A DNA stretch of 64,000 nucleotides from Nocardioides plantarum (GTDB lineage Bacteria; Actinomycetota; Actinomycetes; Propionibacteriales; Nocardioidaceae). The notes under the pieces are model-generated. The model did not search any database and was not told the DNA's origin. It was given only the letters and a program-made list of their open reading frames with translations. Positions 42,466-51,710 of this stretch are shown one piece after another (position 1 is the first letter of the stretch; the number at the start of each line of letters is the position of its first letter). A program made the position numbers and the translations under genes. The stretch spans positions 1 to 64,000 of the forward strand of contig NZ_VDMS01000001.1 in NCBI RefSeq assembly GCF_006346395.1, given 5' to 3'.

Positions 42466-42915
42466 TCAGCGGGCGTCGCGGCCGTAGAGCGCGAGCACGC
42501 TCGCCTGACGGCCCACGTCGGTCGAGACCAGCATCAGCTCGAACTCGCCGTCGACGTAGAGCTGCTCCCCCGCGTCGACCGCGAAGGCCAGCAGGAAGTC
42601 GAGGGTGACGTCGTCGAGGTCGGCGCGCATGCCGCGGGCGCGGGCGACGTCCCACGCGTGCACGGTCAGCTCGACGGCCTCCAGGATGGCGCGCGGCTGC
42701 CGGGTGAGGTGCTCGTCGTAGGCCGCGAGCAGGTCGGCGGACTCGTGGTCGACCCCGTGTGCAGCCAGCACCGCGGCGTGGTTGTCGGCGACGTGGGTGA
42801 CCACGTCGGAGATCGTCCAGCCGGGGCACGACGGCACCGGCAGGTCGAGCTCGGCGGCGGTCAGGTCGGCCGTGGCGGCGCGGAAGAGCTCCACACCGCG
42901 GGAGTACGCCGTCAT
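42466..42915 (-). CDS. DinB-fold maleylpyruvate-isomerase-like protein
   Basis: 149 residues, only the MDMPI_N/DinB-like domain: [20 protein letters not shown] (about residues 27-46) and [13 protein letters not shown] (about 83-95) give the paired His of the metal site. Third member of this fold in the window. ATG 42915 overlaps the rpe stop (ATGA), so it is co-translated with rpe. Substrate unknown. Confidence 0.8.
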   Translation of the reverse strand: MTAYSRGVELFRAATADLTAAELDLPVPSCPGWTISDVVTHVADNHAAVLAAHGVDHESADLLAAYDEHLTRQPRAILEAVELTVHAWDVARARGMRADLDDVTLDFLLAFAVDAGEQLYVDGEFELMLVSTDVGRQASVLALYGRDAR

Positions 42916-43586
42916 GCCCGGTCCCCGCGGGCCGCCTCCGCGGCGGCGCGCAGCTCGGCCACCATCCGGTCGGGGTCGTCGGCCGAGTAGACCGCGCTGC
43001 CCGCGACGAAGACGTCGGCGCCGGCCTCGGCGCAGCGACCGATGGTCTCGAGGGAGACCCCGCCGTCGACCTGGATCCACGTCTCGACGCCGTGCTTGGC
43101 GACCAGCTCGCGAGCCCGGCGGATCTTGGGGAGCACCAGGTCGAGGAACCGCTGGCCGCCGAACCCCGGTTCGACGGTCATCAGCAGGAGCATGTCGAGC
43201 TCGGGCAGCAGCGCCTCGTAGGGATCGATGGGCGTCGCCGGGCGCAGCGCCATGCTCGCCCGCGCCCCGGCGGCCCGGATCTCGCGGGCCAGCCGCACCG
43301 GCGCCGCGGTCGCCTCGACGTGGAAGGTCACCGAGGCGCACCCGGCCTCGACGTACGCCGGGGCGTGGCGGTCGGCGTCGGCGATCATCAGGTGGGCGTC
43401 GAGGGGGATGTCGGTGCTGCGCGCGAGCGCCTCGACCATGGTCGGGCCGAAGGTCAGGTTGGGCACGAAGTGGTTGTCCATCACGTCGACGTGCACCCAG
43501 TCGGCGCTGCCGATGCGGGCGACCTCGGCGCCGAGGGCGGCGAAGTCGGCGTTGAGGATGCTCGGGGTGATCTGGACGTGTCCCAC
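42912..43586 (-). CDS. rpe: Ribulose-phosphate 3-epimerase
   Basis: Interconverts ribulose-5-P and xylulose-5-P. 224 residues, TIM barrel: [13 protein letters not shown] (about 5-17), [18 protein letters not shown] (about 31-48, metal ligands), HLMI (about 66-69), [10 protein letters not shown] (about 138-147) and [10 protein letters not shown] (about 173-182). GTG 43586 gives the family N-terminus; GTG 43604 would add six residues. Neither has a ribosome binding site. Confidence 0.95.
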   Translation of the reverse strand: MGHVQITPSILNADFAALGAEVARIGSADWVHVDVMDNHFVPNLTFGPTMVEALARSTDIPLDAHLMIADADRHAPAYVEAGCASVTFHVEATAAPVRLAREIRAAGARASMALRPATPIDPYEALLPELDMLLLMTVEPGFGGQRFLDLVLPKIRRARELVAKHGVETWIQVDGGVSLETIGRCAEAGADVFVAGSAVYSADDPDRMVAELRAAAEAARGDRA

Positions 43587-43610
43587 GGCGGTCGAGCCTG
43601 CCACACGTCG

Positions 43611-44105
43611 TCAGGCGACGACGTCGGGGTCGAGCAGGTCGACGAGGTCGCGGTAGGCGGCGTCGGGGTCGCCGTGCCGGGTGACGACGCGGTGGACGTC
43701 GGGACGCCGCTCGAGCACGTCGGCCAGGCCGTGGGCGTAGTCGACGAGGTGCTCGACGGCCTCGTCGGGGACCCGCGCCTCGACCACCCCGCCGTGGAGC
43801 ACCACGTGGACGAGCTCGGCGCCCGCGTCGGCGGCGACGCGCTCGAATCGCTCGAGCTGGTCGACGCGGGCCACGAGCTGGGGCACGACGACGTCGTACC
43901 CGGCCTCGAGGTGGGCCCGGGCCAGGGCGAGCGAGAGGTGGCGCGACGCCTCGGCGTGGTCGGCCGGGTCGCCCCCGATCCAGCGCCGCAACGCGTCGGC
44001 CTCCACGACCAGGACGCCGTGGTGGTCGGTGCGGTAGCGCTCGGCCAGGGTCGACTTGCCGGAGCCCGGCATGCCGTTGACGAGCACCAGACGCGCGTCG
44101 CTCAT
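43611..44105 (-). CDS. Zeta-toxin/AAA_33-like P-loop kinase
   Basis: 164 residues. VLVNGMPGSGKSTLAERY (about 7-24) is Walker A; VEADALRRWIGGDP (about 34-47) resembles the acceptor segment of small P-loop kinases; VVVPQLVARV and HVVLHGG follow. It shares ATGA with the upstream LigD-polymerase gene. The role could be nucleotide or nucleic-acid end phosphorylation; the substrate is not seen. Confidence 0.72.
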   Translation of the reverse strand: MSDARLVLVNGMPGSGKSTLAERYRTDHHGVLVVEADALRRWIGGDPADHAEASRHLSLALARAHLEAGYDVVVPQLVARVDQLERFERVAADAGAELVHVVLHGGVVEARVPDEAVEHLVDYAHGLADVLERRPDVHRVVTRHGDPDAAYRDLVDLLDPDVVA

Positions 44106-45079
44106 TCCGGCTCCGCCTCGGGCTCGTCGGGGGTCTCGGCGCCGGCGGCCTCGTCGCGGTCGGCCCACTCGAGCAGCGGCGCGAGGTCGAAGGTGGTCGC
44201 CGGGTCGTCGATGTCGGCGTGCAGGTCGCCGATCTCGGCGAACCGCGCCGGCATGGTGAAGATGGTGAAGTCGTGCGGGTCGGCGTCGTCGACCTCGTCC
44301 CAGCTCACGGGGGCGGAGACCCGGGCGTCGGGGAGGCCGCGCACGGAGTAGGCCGCCGCGATGGTGTGGTCGCGGGCGTTCTGGTTGTAGTCGACGAACA
44401 GGTGGTGGGGGTCGCGGTCCTTGCGCCACCAGGTGGTCGTCACGTCGTCGGGCGCGCGCCGCTCGACCTCGCGGGCGAACGCCAGGGCGGCCCGGCGGAC
44501 CGCCCGGTGGCCGTGGTCGGGCCGGATGCGCACGTAGACGTGGAGCCCGGAGCCCCCACTGGTCTTGGGGAACCCGACGGCCCCGAGCTCGTCGAGCACC
44601 TCGTGGGCGACCGCAGCCACCCGGCGTACCTGGGCGTAGTCGGAGAGCGGGCCGGGGTCGAGGTCGATGCGCCACTCGTCGGGCTTCTCGGGATCGGCGC
44701 GCCGGCTGTTCCACGGGTGGAACTCGACCGTCGACATCTGCACCGCCCAGATGACCGCCCCGAGCTCGGTGACGCAGAGCTCGTCGGCGGTCCGGTTCCA
44801 GCGGGGGAAGGTCAGCCGCACGGTCTCGACCCAGCCCGGGGCGCCGGGCGGGATCCGCTTCTGGTGGACCTTGTCTCCGGCCAGGCCCGTGGGGAAGCGG
44901 TGCAGCATCGTGGGCCGCTCGAAGAGGGCGTTGACGATGCCGGGACCGACAGCGAGGTAGTAGTCGACCAGGTCGTGCTTGGTCGCGCCGGACTCCGGGA
45001 AGTAGACGCGGTCGGGGTTGCTCACCCGGATCACGCGGTCGTCGACCTCGATCTCGACCGAGGGGGACTTCGACGCCAC
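44102..45079 (-). CDS. Stand-alone LigD polymerase domain (NHEJ-type primase-polymerase)
   Basis: 325 residues, matching only the polymerase domain of LigD. EFHPWNSR (about residues 119-126), the metal-binding DLDPGP (about 139-144), FPKTSGGSGLHVYV (about 170-183) and VDYNQNARDHTIAAAYSVRG (about 225-244) are intact. No ligase or phosphoesterase domain is attached, and no Ku gene is in the window. Such domains fill gaps and add nucleotides at DNA ends. GTG 45079 has TAGGTT 6 bases upstream, overlapping the promoter of the divergent ATPase. The C-terminus is an acidic tail. Confidence 0.9.
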   Translation of the reverse strand: MASKSPSVEIEVDDRVIRVSNPDRVYFPESGATKHDLVDYYLAVGPGIVNALFERPTMLHRFPTGLAGDKVHQKRIPPGAPGWVETVRLTFPRWNRTADELCVTELGAVIWAVQMSTVEFHPWNSRRADPEKPDEWRIDLDPGPLSDYAQVRRVAAVAHEVLDELGAVGFPKTSGGSGLHVYVRIRPDHGHRAVRRAALAFAREVERRAPDDVTTTWWRKDRDPHHLFVDYNQNARDHTIAAAYSVRGLPDARVSAPVSWDEVDDADPHDFTIFTMPARFAEIGDLHADIDDPATTFDLAPLLEWADRDEAAGAETPDEPEAEPE

Positions 45080-45085
45080 GAGCCC

Positions 45086-45095
45086 AACCTAGTCT
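45086..45095. promoter_or_regulatory. Overlapping divergent -10 elements
   Basis: TAGGTT on the minus strand (45091-45086) and TAGTCT on the plus strand (45090-45095) share their first TA. Each is followed after 6 or 7 bases by a GTG start codon (45079 leftward, 45103 rightward). RNA polymerase could probably open only one at a time. Confidence 0.55.
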
Positions 45096-45102
45096 GACTC
45101 CC

Positions 45103-45828
45103 GTGGACTTCGACCAGCCTCCCGTCGTCCGTGTCGAGGTCGGGGTCTCCGAGGACGTCCTGCCCGGCGAGTGGCCGATGACGATCCCGGCGGTGGGGCA
45201 GCTCGAGCGGGACGGGTTGGACCTGCCGAAGGGCGTGACGTTCCTGGTCGGCGAGAACGGCTCGGGCAAGTCGACGCTCGTCGAGGCGGTCGCGATCGCG
45301 TTCGGGCTCTCGCCCGAGGGCGGGTCGACCCACAGCGACCACGCCACGCGCGGCACCGAGTCGGGGCTGTCCTCGGCCCTCCGGCTGCAGCGGGGCATCG
45401 GTGCCTCGCGCTGGGGCTTCTTCTTGCGCGCCGAGACGATGCACGGCTGGTACACCTACATGGACTCCCACAGCGGGCCGCGAGACCCGGAGTACCACGC
45501 GATGAGCCACGGCGAGTCGTTCCTGGCGGTGCTCGAGGCCAAGTTCGACGGGCCTGCGTTCTACTGCCTCGACGAGCCCGAGGCCGCCTTGTCGTTCTCC
45601 TCCACGCTGGCCCTGCTGGGCCGCCTGCACGACCTGGCCCGCGAGGGCGCGCAGGTGCTCTGCGCCACCCACTCCCCCGTCCTCGCGTCGCTGCCGGGCG
45701 CCACGATCCTCGAGGTCGGCGAGTGGGGCTACCGGCGTACGACGTGGGCCGAGCTCGAGCTGGTGCAGCACTGGCGGGCCTACCTCGACGAGCCGGGGCG
45801 CTACCTGCGGCACGTGCTGGAGGACTGA
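45103..45828 (+). CDS. AAA family ATPase (ABC-like, AAA_21/AAA_23 type)
   Basis: 241 residues. Walker A FLVGENGSGKSTLVEAVA (about 46-63), a signature-like MSHGESFLAVL (about 145-155), Walker B YCLDEPEAALS (about 166-176) and H-loop ATHSPVLA (about 199-206). This is the compact RecF/SMC-like ATPase set without membrane domain. Divergent from the LigD-polymerase gene with a shared promoter centre; a DNA-repair link is inferred only from that. Leaderless GTG start at 45103. Confidence 0.85.
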   Translation: MDFDQPPVVRVEVGVSEDVLPGEWPMTIPAVGQLERDGLDLPKGVTFLVGENGSGKSTLVEAVAIAFGLSPEGGSTHSDHATRGTESGLSSALRLQRGIGASRWGFFLRAETMHGWYTYMDSHSGPRDPEYHAMSHGESFLAVLEAKFDGPAFYCLDEPEAALSFSSTLALLGRLHDLAREGAQVLCATHSPVLASLPGATILEVGEWGYRRTTWAELELVQHWRAYLDEPGRYLRHVLED

Positions 45829-45830
45829 CC

Positions 45831-47216
45831 TCAGTCGGTCCGCCGCAGGAGCGCCATGAACATGGCGTCGGTGCCGTGCCGGTGTGGCCACAGCTGCACC
45901 GTGCCGGGCAGCGGGCCCGCGCAGTCGGGGACGTCGGGCAGCAGCGCGACGGCGTCGTCGAGGACGACGTCGGTGCGCGTGTCGAGCACGCTGCTCACGA
46001 CCCCGGAGGTCTCGGCGAGGACCGGGGAGCAGGTCGCGTAGAGCACGACCCCGCCGGGACGCACGAGGTCGATGGCGCCGGCCAGGAGCGAGCGCTGCAG
46101 CAGCACCAGCTCGAGCAGGTCGTCGGGCTTGCGCCGCCAGCGCGCCTCGGGGCGCCGTCGCAGGGCACCGAGGCCGGTGCAGGGGGCATCGACCAGGACG
46201 CGGTCGACGGACCCCGGTCGCAGTGGTGGGCGACGCCCGTCGGCGACCACGACGCCGGACACCCCGGGAGCACCGCGCAGCGCCTGGGCGACCAGGCGGG
46301 CGCGGTGGGGGGCGCGCTCGGTGGCGACCAGGGTGGCTCCGCGCTCGGCGCCCAGCGCGGCGAGCAGCGCGGACTTGCCGCCCGGGCCCGCGCACAGGTC
46401 GAGCCAGAGCCGGTCGGGTCCGGGTCCGAGTTCGGCGCGGGCCAGAGCGACCGCGACCAGCTGCGAGCCCTCGTCCTGCACCCCGGCGCGGCCCTCGGCC
46501 ACGGCCTTCACGGCCTGCGGACGACCGCTCTCGAGCACGGCGCCGTAGGGCGAGTAGCGGGTCGGCTCGCCAGGCAGCTCGTCGCGGCTCGCCCGGCCGG
46601 GGCGCGCGACGAGCGTCACGCGGGGCGGCTCGTTGTCGGCGGTGAGCAGCGCGGCGAGCTCGGCCTCGGTGTCGGAGGGGGACGACTGCGCGGCCGGGCC
46701 GAGCGCGCGACGCAGCTCGGCCACGATCCAGGCGGGGTGGCTGTAGGCGATCTCGGCGTGCCGGGCTCCGGGCGGCGCCACCTGGACGACCCACGCGTCG
46801 CGGTCCTGGGCGGCGACCTTGCGCAGCACCGCGTTGGCGAACCCGGCGGCGCCGTCGTTGTTGGCGACCGCGCGCACCAGGTCGACGGTCGTGCTGATCG
46901 CCGCGTGGGTCGGCACCCGCATGGCCAGGAGCTGGTGGGTGCCGAGGCGCAGCGCGTCGAGGACCTTGGCCTCGACCCGGGCGAGCGAGCGGTCGATGCA
47001 GGCGGCGAGCACGGCGTCGTACAGGCCCTGCCAGCGCAGGGTGCCCGAGGCGAGCTCGGTCGTGAACGCGGCGTCGCGCACCTCGAGCTCGAAGTGGGAG
47101 ACGACGGCCGGGAGCACGAGGTTGGCGTAGGCGTCGTCGACCCGGACCGCCTTGAGCACCTCCCACGCCGCACGTCGCGGTGCGTCGACGGGTGCCGCCC
47201 GGCGACGCTCAGCCAC
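45831..47216 (-). CDS. rsmB: 16S rRNA m5C967 methyltransferase
   Basis: 461 residues. An N-terminal NusB-like RNA-binding domain (about 12-145, VDDAYANLVLP, VLRKV) and a C-terminal Rossmann methyltransferase with LDLCAGPGGKSALLAALG (about 260-277, SAM site), DAPCTGLG (about 335-342, catalytic Cys) and LYATCSP (about 394-400, second Cys). GTG 47216 overlaps the upstream gene by 8 bases. Confidence 0.95.
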   Translation of the reverse strand: MAERRRAAPVDAPRRAAWEVLKAVRVDDAYANLVLPAVVSHFELEVRDAAFTTELASGTLRWQGLYDAVLAACIDRSLARVEAKVLDALRLGTHQLLAMRVPTHAAISTTVDLVRAVANNDGAAGFANAVLRKVAAQDRDAWVVQVAPPGARHAEIAYSHPAWIVAELRRALGPAAQSSPSDTEAELAALLTADNEPPRVTLVARPGRASRDELPGEPTRYSPYGAVLESGRPQAVKAVAEGRAGVQDEGSQLVAVALARAELGPGPDRLWLDLCAGPGGKSALLAALGAERGATLVATERAPHRARLVAQALRGAPGVSGVVVADGRRPPLRPGSVDRVLVDAPCTGLGALRRRPEARWRRKPDDLLELVLLQRSLLAGAIDLVRPGGVVLYATCSPVLAETSGVVSSVLDTRTDVVLDDAVALLPDVPDCAGPLPGTVQLWPHRHGTDAMFMALLRRTD

Positions 47217-47640
47217 GGTCGGACCTGCCCTCGAGGTGCTCGCGCACGAGTCGCTTGGGTGCCGCCTTGGCCCAGGCGTCGGTGATGATCTCGGCCAGCT
47301 CGTCGCGGCTGATCTCGCCCAGCCGGGACTGCTGCACCAGCACGGCGCTGTAGTTGTTGAAGTGGTCGACGGTGAAGAACGGGGTGTCGGGGTCCTCGAC
47401 GAGCGCCGCCTTCTCGACCTCGGTCGGCGTGGTGATCACGAGCAGGTCGTCGTAGGGCTCACCGGTGTCGGGGTCGAGCGCCGTGGGGCTGGGCTTGCGG
47501 TAGAGCACGAACCCCTTGCCCTTCGGGCCGGCCGGCACCTTCCAGGTCGGCACGTCGCCCCACGAGGTGCCGAGCTCGGTCTCGGGCAGCGCGGCACAGA
47601 TCTTGTCGACGTCGTCGGCGTGGGCGGGACGACTGCTCAC
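47209..47640 (-). CDS. MmcQ/YjbR family protein
   Basis: 143 residues of the CyaY-like YjbR fold: [20 protein letters not shown] (about 14-33), [24 protein letters not shown] (about 68-83) and [16 protein letters not shown] (about 88-103). Possibly DNA-binding; function not established. Coupled to fmt by GTGA. Confidence 0.85.
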   Translation of the reverse strand: MSSRPAHADDVDKICAALPETELGTSWGDVPTWKVPAGPKGKGFVLYRKPSPTALDPDTGEPYDDLLVITTPTEVEKAALVEDPDTPFFTVDHFNNYSAVLVQQSRLGEISRDELAEIITDAWAKAAPKRLVREHLEGRSDRG

Positions 47641-48566
47641 GCGGGGTCCCCGAGGCGGACGCCGGACTCGAGGCGCACGCCGCGGGCCCAGTCGGCCGCG
47701 ACCATCTGCTTCTTGCCGAACGGCTTGACCTCACCCAGGCGTACGGCGGTCGTGGCGGTGCCGACGAGGAGCTCGTGCTTGCGGACCTCGAGGACGCCCA
47801 CCGGGACGGTCTCGTCGGTGAGGGTGACCGGGCCGAGCTTGAGCCGCTCGCCCTCGTGCAGGGTCCAGGGGCCCGGTGCGGGCGTGCAGGCGCGGATGCG
47901 GCGGTCGACCGCGACGGCCGGCTCGCTCCAGTCGACCTCGGCGTCCTCGACGGTGATCTTGGGGGCCAGGCTGACGCCGTCGTCGGGCTGCTCTCGCGCC
48001 TCGATGGTGCCGGCCCCGAGGTGGTCGAGTGTCTGCACCAGCAGGCCGGCGCCGCCCTCGGCGAGCCGGCCGAGCAGGTCTCCGGCGGTGTCGGTCGGGC
48101 GGATCCGCTCGGTCATCACCCCGAACGTCGGACCGGCGTCCATCGCCTTGACGATGCGGAACGTCGTGGCCCCGGTGAACTCGTCGCCGGCCCACACCGC
48201 GTGCTGCACCGGCGCGGCCCCGCGCCAGGCGGGCAGGATCGAGAAGTGCAGGTTGACCCACCCGTGGGGCACCAGGTCGAGGGCCGACTGGGGCAGCAGG
48301 GCGCCGTAGGCCACGACGGGGCAGCAGTCGGGACGCAGCGCGGCCAGCGCGGCCTGGAACTCCGGGTCGCGGGGGTGGTCGGGCTTGAGCACGGGTACGC
48401 CGAGCGCCTCGGCACGCTGGGCGACCGGGCTCGCGACGAGCTTGCGTCCGCGGCCCGAGGGCGCGTCGGGCCGGGTGACGACCCCGACGAGCTCGTGGTC
48501 CGAGGCCGCGATGGCGTCCAGTGACGGGACCGCCACCTCGGGGGTGCCGGCGAAGACGAGGCGCAT
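47637..48566 (-). CDS. fmt: Methionyl-tRNA formyltransferase
   Basis: Formylates initiator Met-tRNA. 309 residues: [15 protein letters not shown] (about 5-19), [20 protein letters not shown] (about 103-122, formyl-folate loop and catalytic Asn/His), then the C-terminal OB-like tRNA-binding domain (about 205-309). The catalytic Asp position is within [11 protein letters not shown] (about 139-149). Shares TGATG with def, the expected partner. Confidence 0.96.
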   Translation of the reverse strand: MRLVFAGTPEVAVPSLDAIAASDHELVGVVTRPDAPSGRGRKLVASPVAQRAEALGVPVLKPDHPRDPEFQAALAALRPDCCPVVAYGALLPQSALDLVPHGWVNLHFSILPAWRGAAPVQHAVWAGDEFTGATTFRIVKAMDAGPTFGVMTERIRPTDTAGDLLGRLAEGGAGLLVQTLDHLGAGTIEAREQPDDGVSLAPKITVEDAEVDWSEPAVAVDRRIRACTPAPGPWTLHEGERLKLGPVTLTDETVPVGVLEVRKHELLVGTATTAVRLGEVKPFGKKQMVAADWARGVRLESGVRLGDPA

Positions 48567-49111
48567 CAGGTGTTCCTCCCCAGGGTCGGGTGTGGGCTGA
48601 TCCGCACCGTCGGTCGCTCGAGGCCGAACCACTCGGACTCGCGGATCTCCTTCATCGCCGCCTTGCGGGCGTCGCTGTCGAGCCGGTCGAGGAACAGCAC
48701 GCCGTCGAGATGGTCGGTCTCGTGCTGGATGGCGCGGGCGAGCAGCTCGGAGCCCTCGACGACCAGCGGCTCGCCGTGCATGTCCCAGCCCCGCGCGACC
48801 ACCGACCGGGCACGGCGGCAGTCGTAGCGCAGACCGGGGAGCGACAGGCAGCCCTCGGGACCGTCCTGGACCTCGTCGGAGAGCGTCAGGTCGGGGTTGA
48901 CGAGGTGACCGACCTCGCCGTCGACGTACCAGGTGAAGACGCGCAGGCCGACGCCGATCTGCGGGGCGGCGAGGCCGGCACCGGGTGCCTCGAGCATGGT
49001 GTCGGTCAGGTCGGCGACCAGGGTGCGCAGCTCCTTGTCGAAGTCGACCACCTCGAGCGCGGTCCGGCGCAGCACCGGGTCGCCGAAGAGCCGGATCGGC
49101 TGGATGGCCAC
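48566..49111 (-). CDS. def: Peptide deformylase
   Basis: Removes the N-formyl group from nascent proteins. 181 residues with all three motifs: [10 protein letters not shown] (about 44-53), EGCLSLPG (about 86-93, metal Cys) and QHETDHLDG (about 128-136, metal His pair and Glu). GTG 49111 has AGGAG 5 bases upstream. Confidence 0.97.
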   Translation of the reverse strand: MAIQPIRLFGDPVLRRTALEVVDFDKELRTLVADLTDTMLEAPGAGLAAPQIGVGLRVFTWYVDGEVGHLVNPDLTLSDEVQDGPEGCLSLPGLRYDCRRARSVVARGWDMHGEPLVVEGSELLARAIQHETDHLDGVLFLDRLDSDARKAAMKEIRESEWFGLERPTVRISPHPTLGRNT

Positions 49112-49178
49112 AGAGCTCCTCGGACGTCGGCGATGAAGGTGTCAGTCTAGGGAACCGGGCGGTCGCGCCTCCGGGTGG

Positions 49179-51221
49179 TCACAGCACCACGGGGTCGACC
49201 TGCACACGGACGGCGTCGAGCTTGCGGCTGGACCGGATCCGTTGCAGCTCGCCGAGGGCGTGGGAGAGGTCGGCGCCGCGGGCCCGCGGGGTGCGTAGGA
49301 CCAGGCGCTCCTCGTCGGGTCCGGCCGGGACGGGGCCGAGCACCTCGACGTGCGGTGGCGGCGCGAGCAGGGTGAGGGCGTCGTCGACGGCTCCGGGCTC
49401 GCCGGTCACGGTGGCCAGCCGGGTGGTCGGCGGCAGCCGGGCCTCGCGACGCTCGTCGGCCTCGCGCCGGGCGAACCCGGACTGGTCCCAGCGCACGAGC
49501 GCCTGGACGGCGGGGTGGGTGGGGTCGCCCACGACGAGGACCCGGCCGCCGGGACGCACCAGGCCGACCGCGTTGCTCCAGCGGCGCAGGGCCTCCTCGG
49601 CGGCGCGCAGGTCGTCGCGCCCCAGCAGCAGCCAGGTGTCGAGCAGCACGACCGCGGCGTAGCCGCCCTCGGCGACCGGCTCGGCCCCGGGGGTGGCGAC
49701 GACGATGGCCGGGGCGTCGGGCACCTCGCTCAGCACGTGCTCCCCCGCCGACTGACGCACGCGGGTGCTCGGGAACGCCCGGCCCAGCTCCTCGGCCGTG
49801 CGCGCCTCGCCCAGCACGGGAGCGCGCATCCCGGCGGCCCCGCACTCGGGACAGGCCCAGCCGACCGCCGCAGTCGCGCACCAGCGGCACGCCGGGGGCG
49901 TGGTGGGCGAGGTGAGTGCGAGCGGCCCGGCGCACGCGGCGCAGCGGGCCGGCTCGCGGCAGCGCTCGCAGGCCAGGGCCAGGGCGTAGCCCGCACGCGG
50001 GGTCTGCACCAGGACGGGGCCCTCGGCGAGGGCGCGCTTGATGAGGGCGTGGACCTGGGAGGGCATGCGCGTGCCGAAGCCGCTGGGGTCGCGGGCACGG
50101 TCGTGGTCGGTGGCACCGGCGACCGCGATGGAGACCGCCGCACGCAGGCGCTCACGGGGGGCGGCGAGCTCGTGGGCCCAGCCGCCGCGGGTGAGGTGGC
50201 CCGCCTCGACGCTGCGGGAGAAGCCGCCGATCAGCGCCGCGGCGCCTTCGCGCTCTGAGCGCAGCAGCAGCACCTCGCGGGTGTGGGGGTAGGGCGCGCG
50301 CGGCTCGGCATGCAGGTCGTCGCCGTCGTCCCAGCACACGACCAGGCCGAGGTCGCGCACCGGGGCGAACGCCGCCGCCCGGGTGCCGACCGCGATGCGA
50401 CGGCTGCCGCGCAGGACCGCGAGGAAGTCGCGGTAGCGCGCGGCCGGACCGGCATCGGCGGTGAGGGTCACGTGGTGCCCCGGGCCGAGCGCCGCGGTGA
50501 GGGCGGCGTCGACGCGGGCGACGTCCTTGCCGTCGGGAACGCAGACCACGGTGCCCCGCCCCGCGCGCAGCGCGGCCCCCGCCGCCTCGGCCACCAGGGC
50601 CGGCCAGTCGTCGCCCGGGGCGACCGCCCACACCGCACGCGGGCTCCCCCCGTCGGCGAGGTGGGCCAGGAACGCCTCGCCGGGTGCGTAGCCGTCCCAG
50701 CCGGCCGCCTGCGGCACGGTCGGCGGCTCGGCCGGGGCCGCGGCGGGCGGCTTCTTCTCGGTCGTGGCGTGCCGGGGCGGTATGGCGAGCCGCAGCACGT
50801 CGGACCGCACCCCGGCGTAGCGCTGCGCGACGTCGCCGACCAGCCCGGCCACCTGGGGGGTCAGCACCGGCTCGGCGCTCACCACCCGCCGCAGCGGCGC
50901 CAACCGGCCACCGTGGTCAGTGTGGTCGGTGCGCTCGAGGACGTAGCCGTCGACGTCCTGACCTGCGAACCGCACCTTGACCCGCACCCCTGCCACGGCC
51001 TCGGCCGCCATCGACTCGGGCACCGCGTAGTCGAAGGGACGGTCGAGGTGGGCCAGGGGTACGTCGACCAGCACCCGCGCGACCGGGTCGACCTCGGTGA
51101 TCGTCGCCTCGGCCGCCTTGCGCGACCGCGTCGCACGCGCCTTGGCCTGCGACTCCTTGAGCGTCGCGCGCACCAACCCCGGCAGCAGCTCGGGCTGCTC
51201 GTCGGGCGGGCGTGGGCTCAT
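49179..51221 (-). CDS. priA: PriA-like primosome protein lacking helicase motifs
   Basis: 680 residues. The N-terminal DNA-binding domain (VARVLVDVPLAHLDRPFDYAVP, about 50-72; VRVKVRFAGQDVDGYVL) and a zinc-binding block of eight cysteines (CERCREPARCAACAG, then CRWCATAAVGWACPECG, about 410-455) are typical of PriA. The Walker A GxGKT is absent (region of about 190-230 reads DDWPALVAEAAGAALRAGRG) and the DEEH box is replaced by WDDGDDLH (about 293-300), as known for mycobacterial and other actinobacterial PriA. It may recruit the replisome without unwinding. ATG 51221; an apparent upstream extension is only repeat sequence. Confidence 0.9.
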   Translation of the reverse strand: MSPRPPDEQPELLPGLVRATLKESQAKARATRSRKAAEATITEVDPVARVLVDVPLAHLDRPFDYAVPESMAAEAVAGVRVKVRFAGQDVDGYVLERTDHTDHGGRLAPLRRVVSAEPVLTPQVAGLVGDVAQRYAGVRSDVLRLAIPPRHATTEKKPPAAAPAEPPTVPQAAGWDGYAPGEAFLAHLADGGSPRAVWAVAPGDDWPALVAEAAGAALRAGRGTVVCVPDGKDVARVDAALTAALGPGHHVTLTADAGPAARYRDFLAVLRGSRRIAVGTRAAAFAPVRDLGLVVCWDDGDDLHAEPRAPYPHTREVLLLRSEREGAAALIGGFSRSVEAGHLTRGGWAHELAAPRERLRAAVSIAVAGATDHDRARDPSGFGTRMPSQVHALIKRALAEGPVLVQTPRAGYALALACERCREPARCAACAGPLALTSPTTPPACRWCATAAVGWACPECGAAGMRAPVLGEARTAEELGRAFPSTRVRQSAGEHVLSEVPDAPAIVVATPGAEPVAEGGYAAVVLLDTWLLLGRDDLRAAEEALRRWSNAVGLVRPGGRVLVVGDPTHPAVQALVRWDQSGFARREADERREARLPPTTRLATVTGEPGAVDDALTLLAPPPHVEVLGPVPAGPDEERLVLRTPRARGADLSHALGELQRIRSSRKLDAVRVQVDPVVL

Positions 51222-51246
51222 GGGTCGTTGTCTACCAGCGACCACC

Positions 51247-51486
51247 GACCCCCACGTCGGTCGAGGTGCGAAGGCCGCCAGGCCTGAGCCTCGAGACCCC
51301 TGCAGCCGACGTACCCCACCCGACCCGACCCCCACGCCGGTCGAGGTGCGAAGGCCGCCAGGCCTGAGCCTCGAGACCCCCGCAGCCGACGTACCCCACC
51401 CGACCCGACCCCCACGCCGGTCGAGGTGCGAAGGCCGCCAGGCCTGAGCCTCGAGACCCCCGCAGCCGACGTACCCCACCCGACCC
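51247..51486 (-). repeat. Tandem repeat: three 80-base units
   Basis: Three nearly identical 80-base units (51247-51326, 51327-51406, 51407-51486). Each contains the same 40-base stem-loop element as the array at 15050, in the opposite orientation (51259-51298, 51339-51378, 51419-51458), plus the flanking GTCGGCTGC segment. It begins 26 bases upstream of the priA start. The units follow directly on each other with no unique spacers. Confidence 0.92.
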
Positions 51487-51535
51487 GAGTCCTGCCGCGA
51501 TCGGGGTCCTCGGCCCGGGGGCGCATGACGGGTGG

Positions 51536-51680
51536 GCGGTGACACAGCGACCGAACCCCGTCACGGACACGTCGGCCAGCCACCGCCCCCTCGCCCGGGC
51601 GGTGGTACGGCGACCGAACGCCGGCCCGAGAAGGTCGCCAACTCACCCCTCGATCCGCGAGCGGTGACTCAGCGACCCGA
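51536..51680 (+). repeat. Three degenerate direct repeats spaced ~62 bases
   Basis: Related 20-base segments start at 51536 (GCGGTGACACAGCGACCGAA), 51599 (GCGGTGGTACGGCGACCGAA) and 51661 (GCGGTGACTCAGCGACCCGA). The sequence between them is not conserved. They fill the space between the 80-base array and the metK-proximal stem-loops; I see no gene in 51487-51710. Confidence 0.65.
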
Positions 51681-51710
51681 CCCCGACATCTACGACGACA
51701 GAAGACGTCG

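Noticed and set aside
51247..51486. Possible CRISPR array
   Set aside because: The units are head-to-tail 80-base copies without unique spacers, and no cas genes are nearby.
49179..51545. Longer PriA with 108 extra N-terminal residues
   Set aside because: The extension is translation of the 80-base repeats; ATG 51221 gives the family N-terminus.
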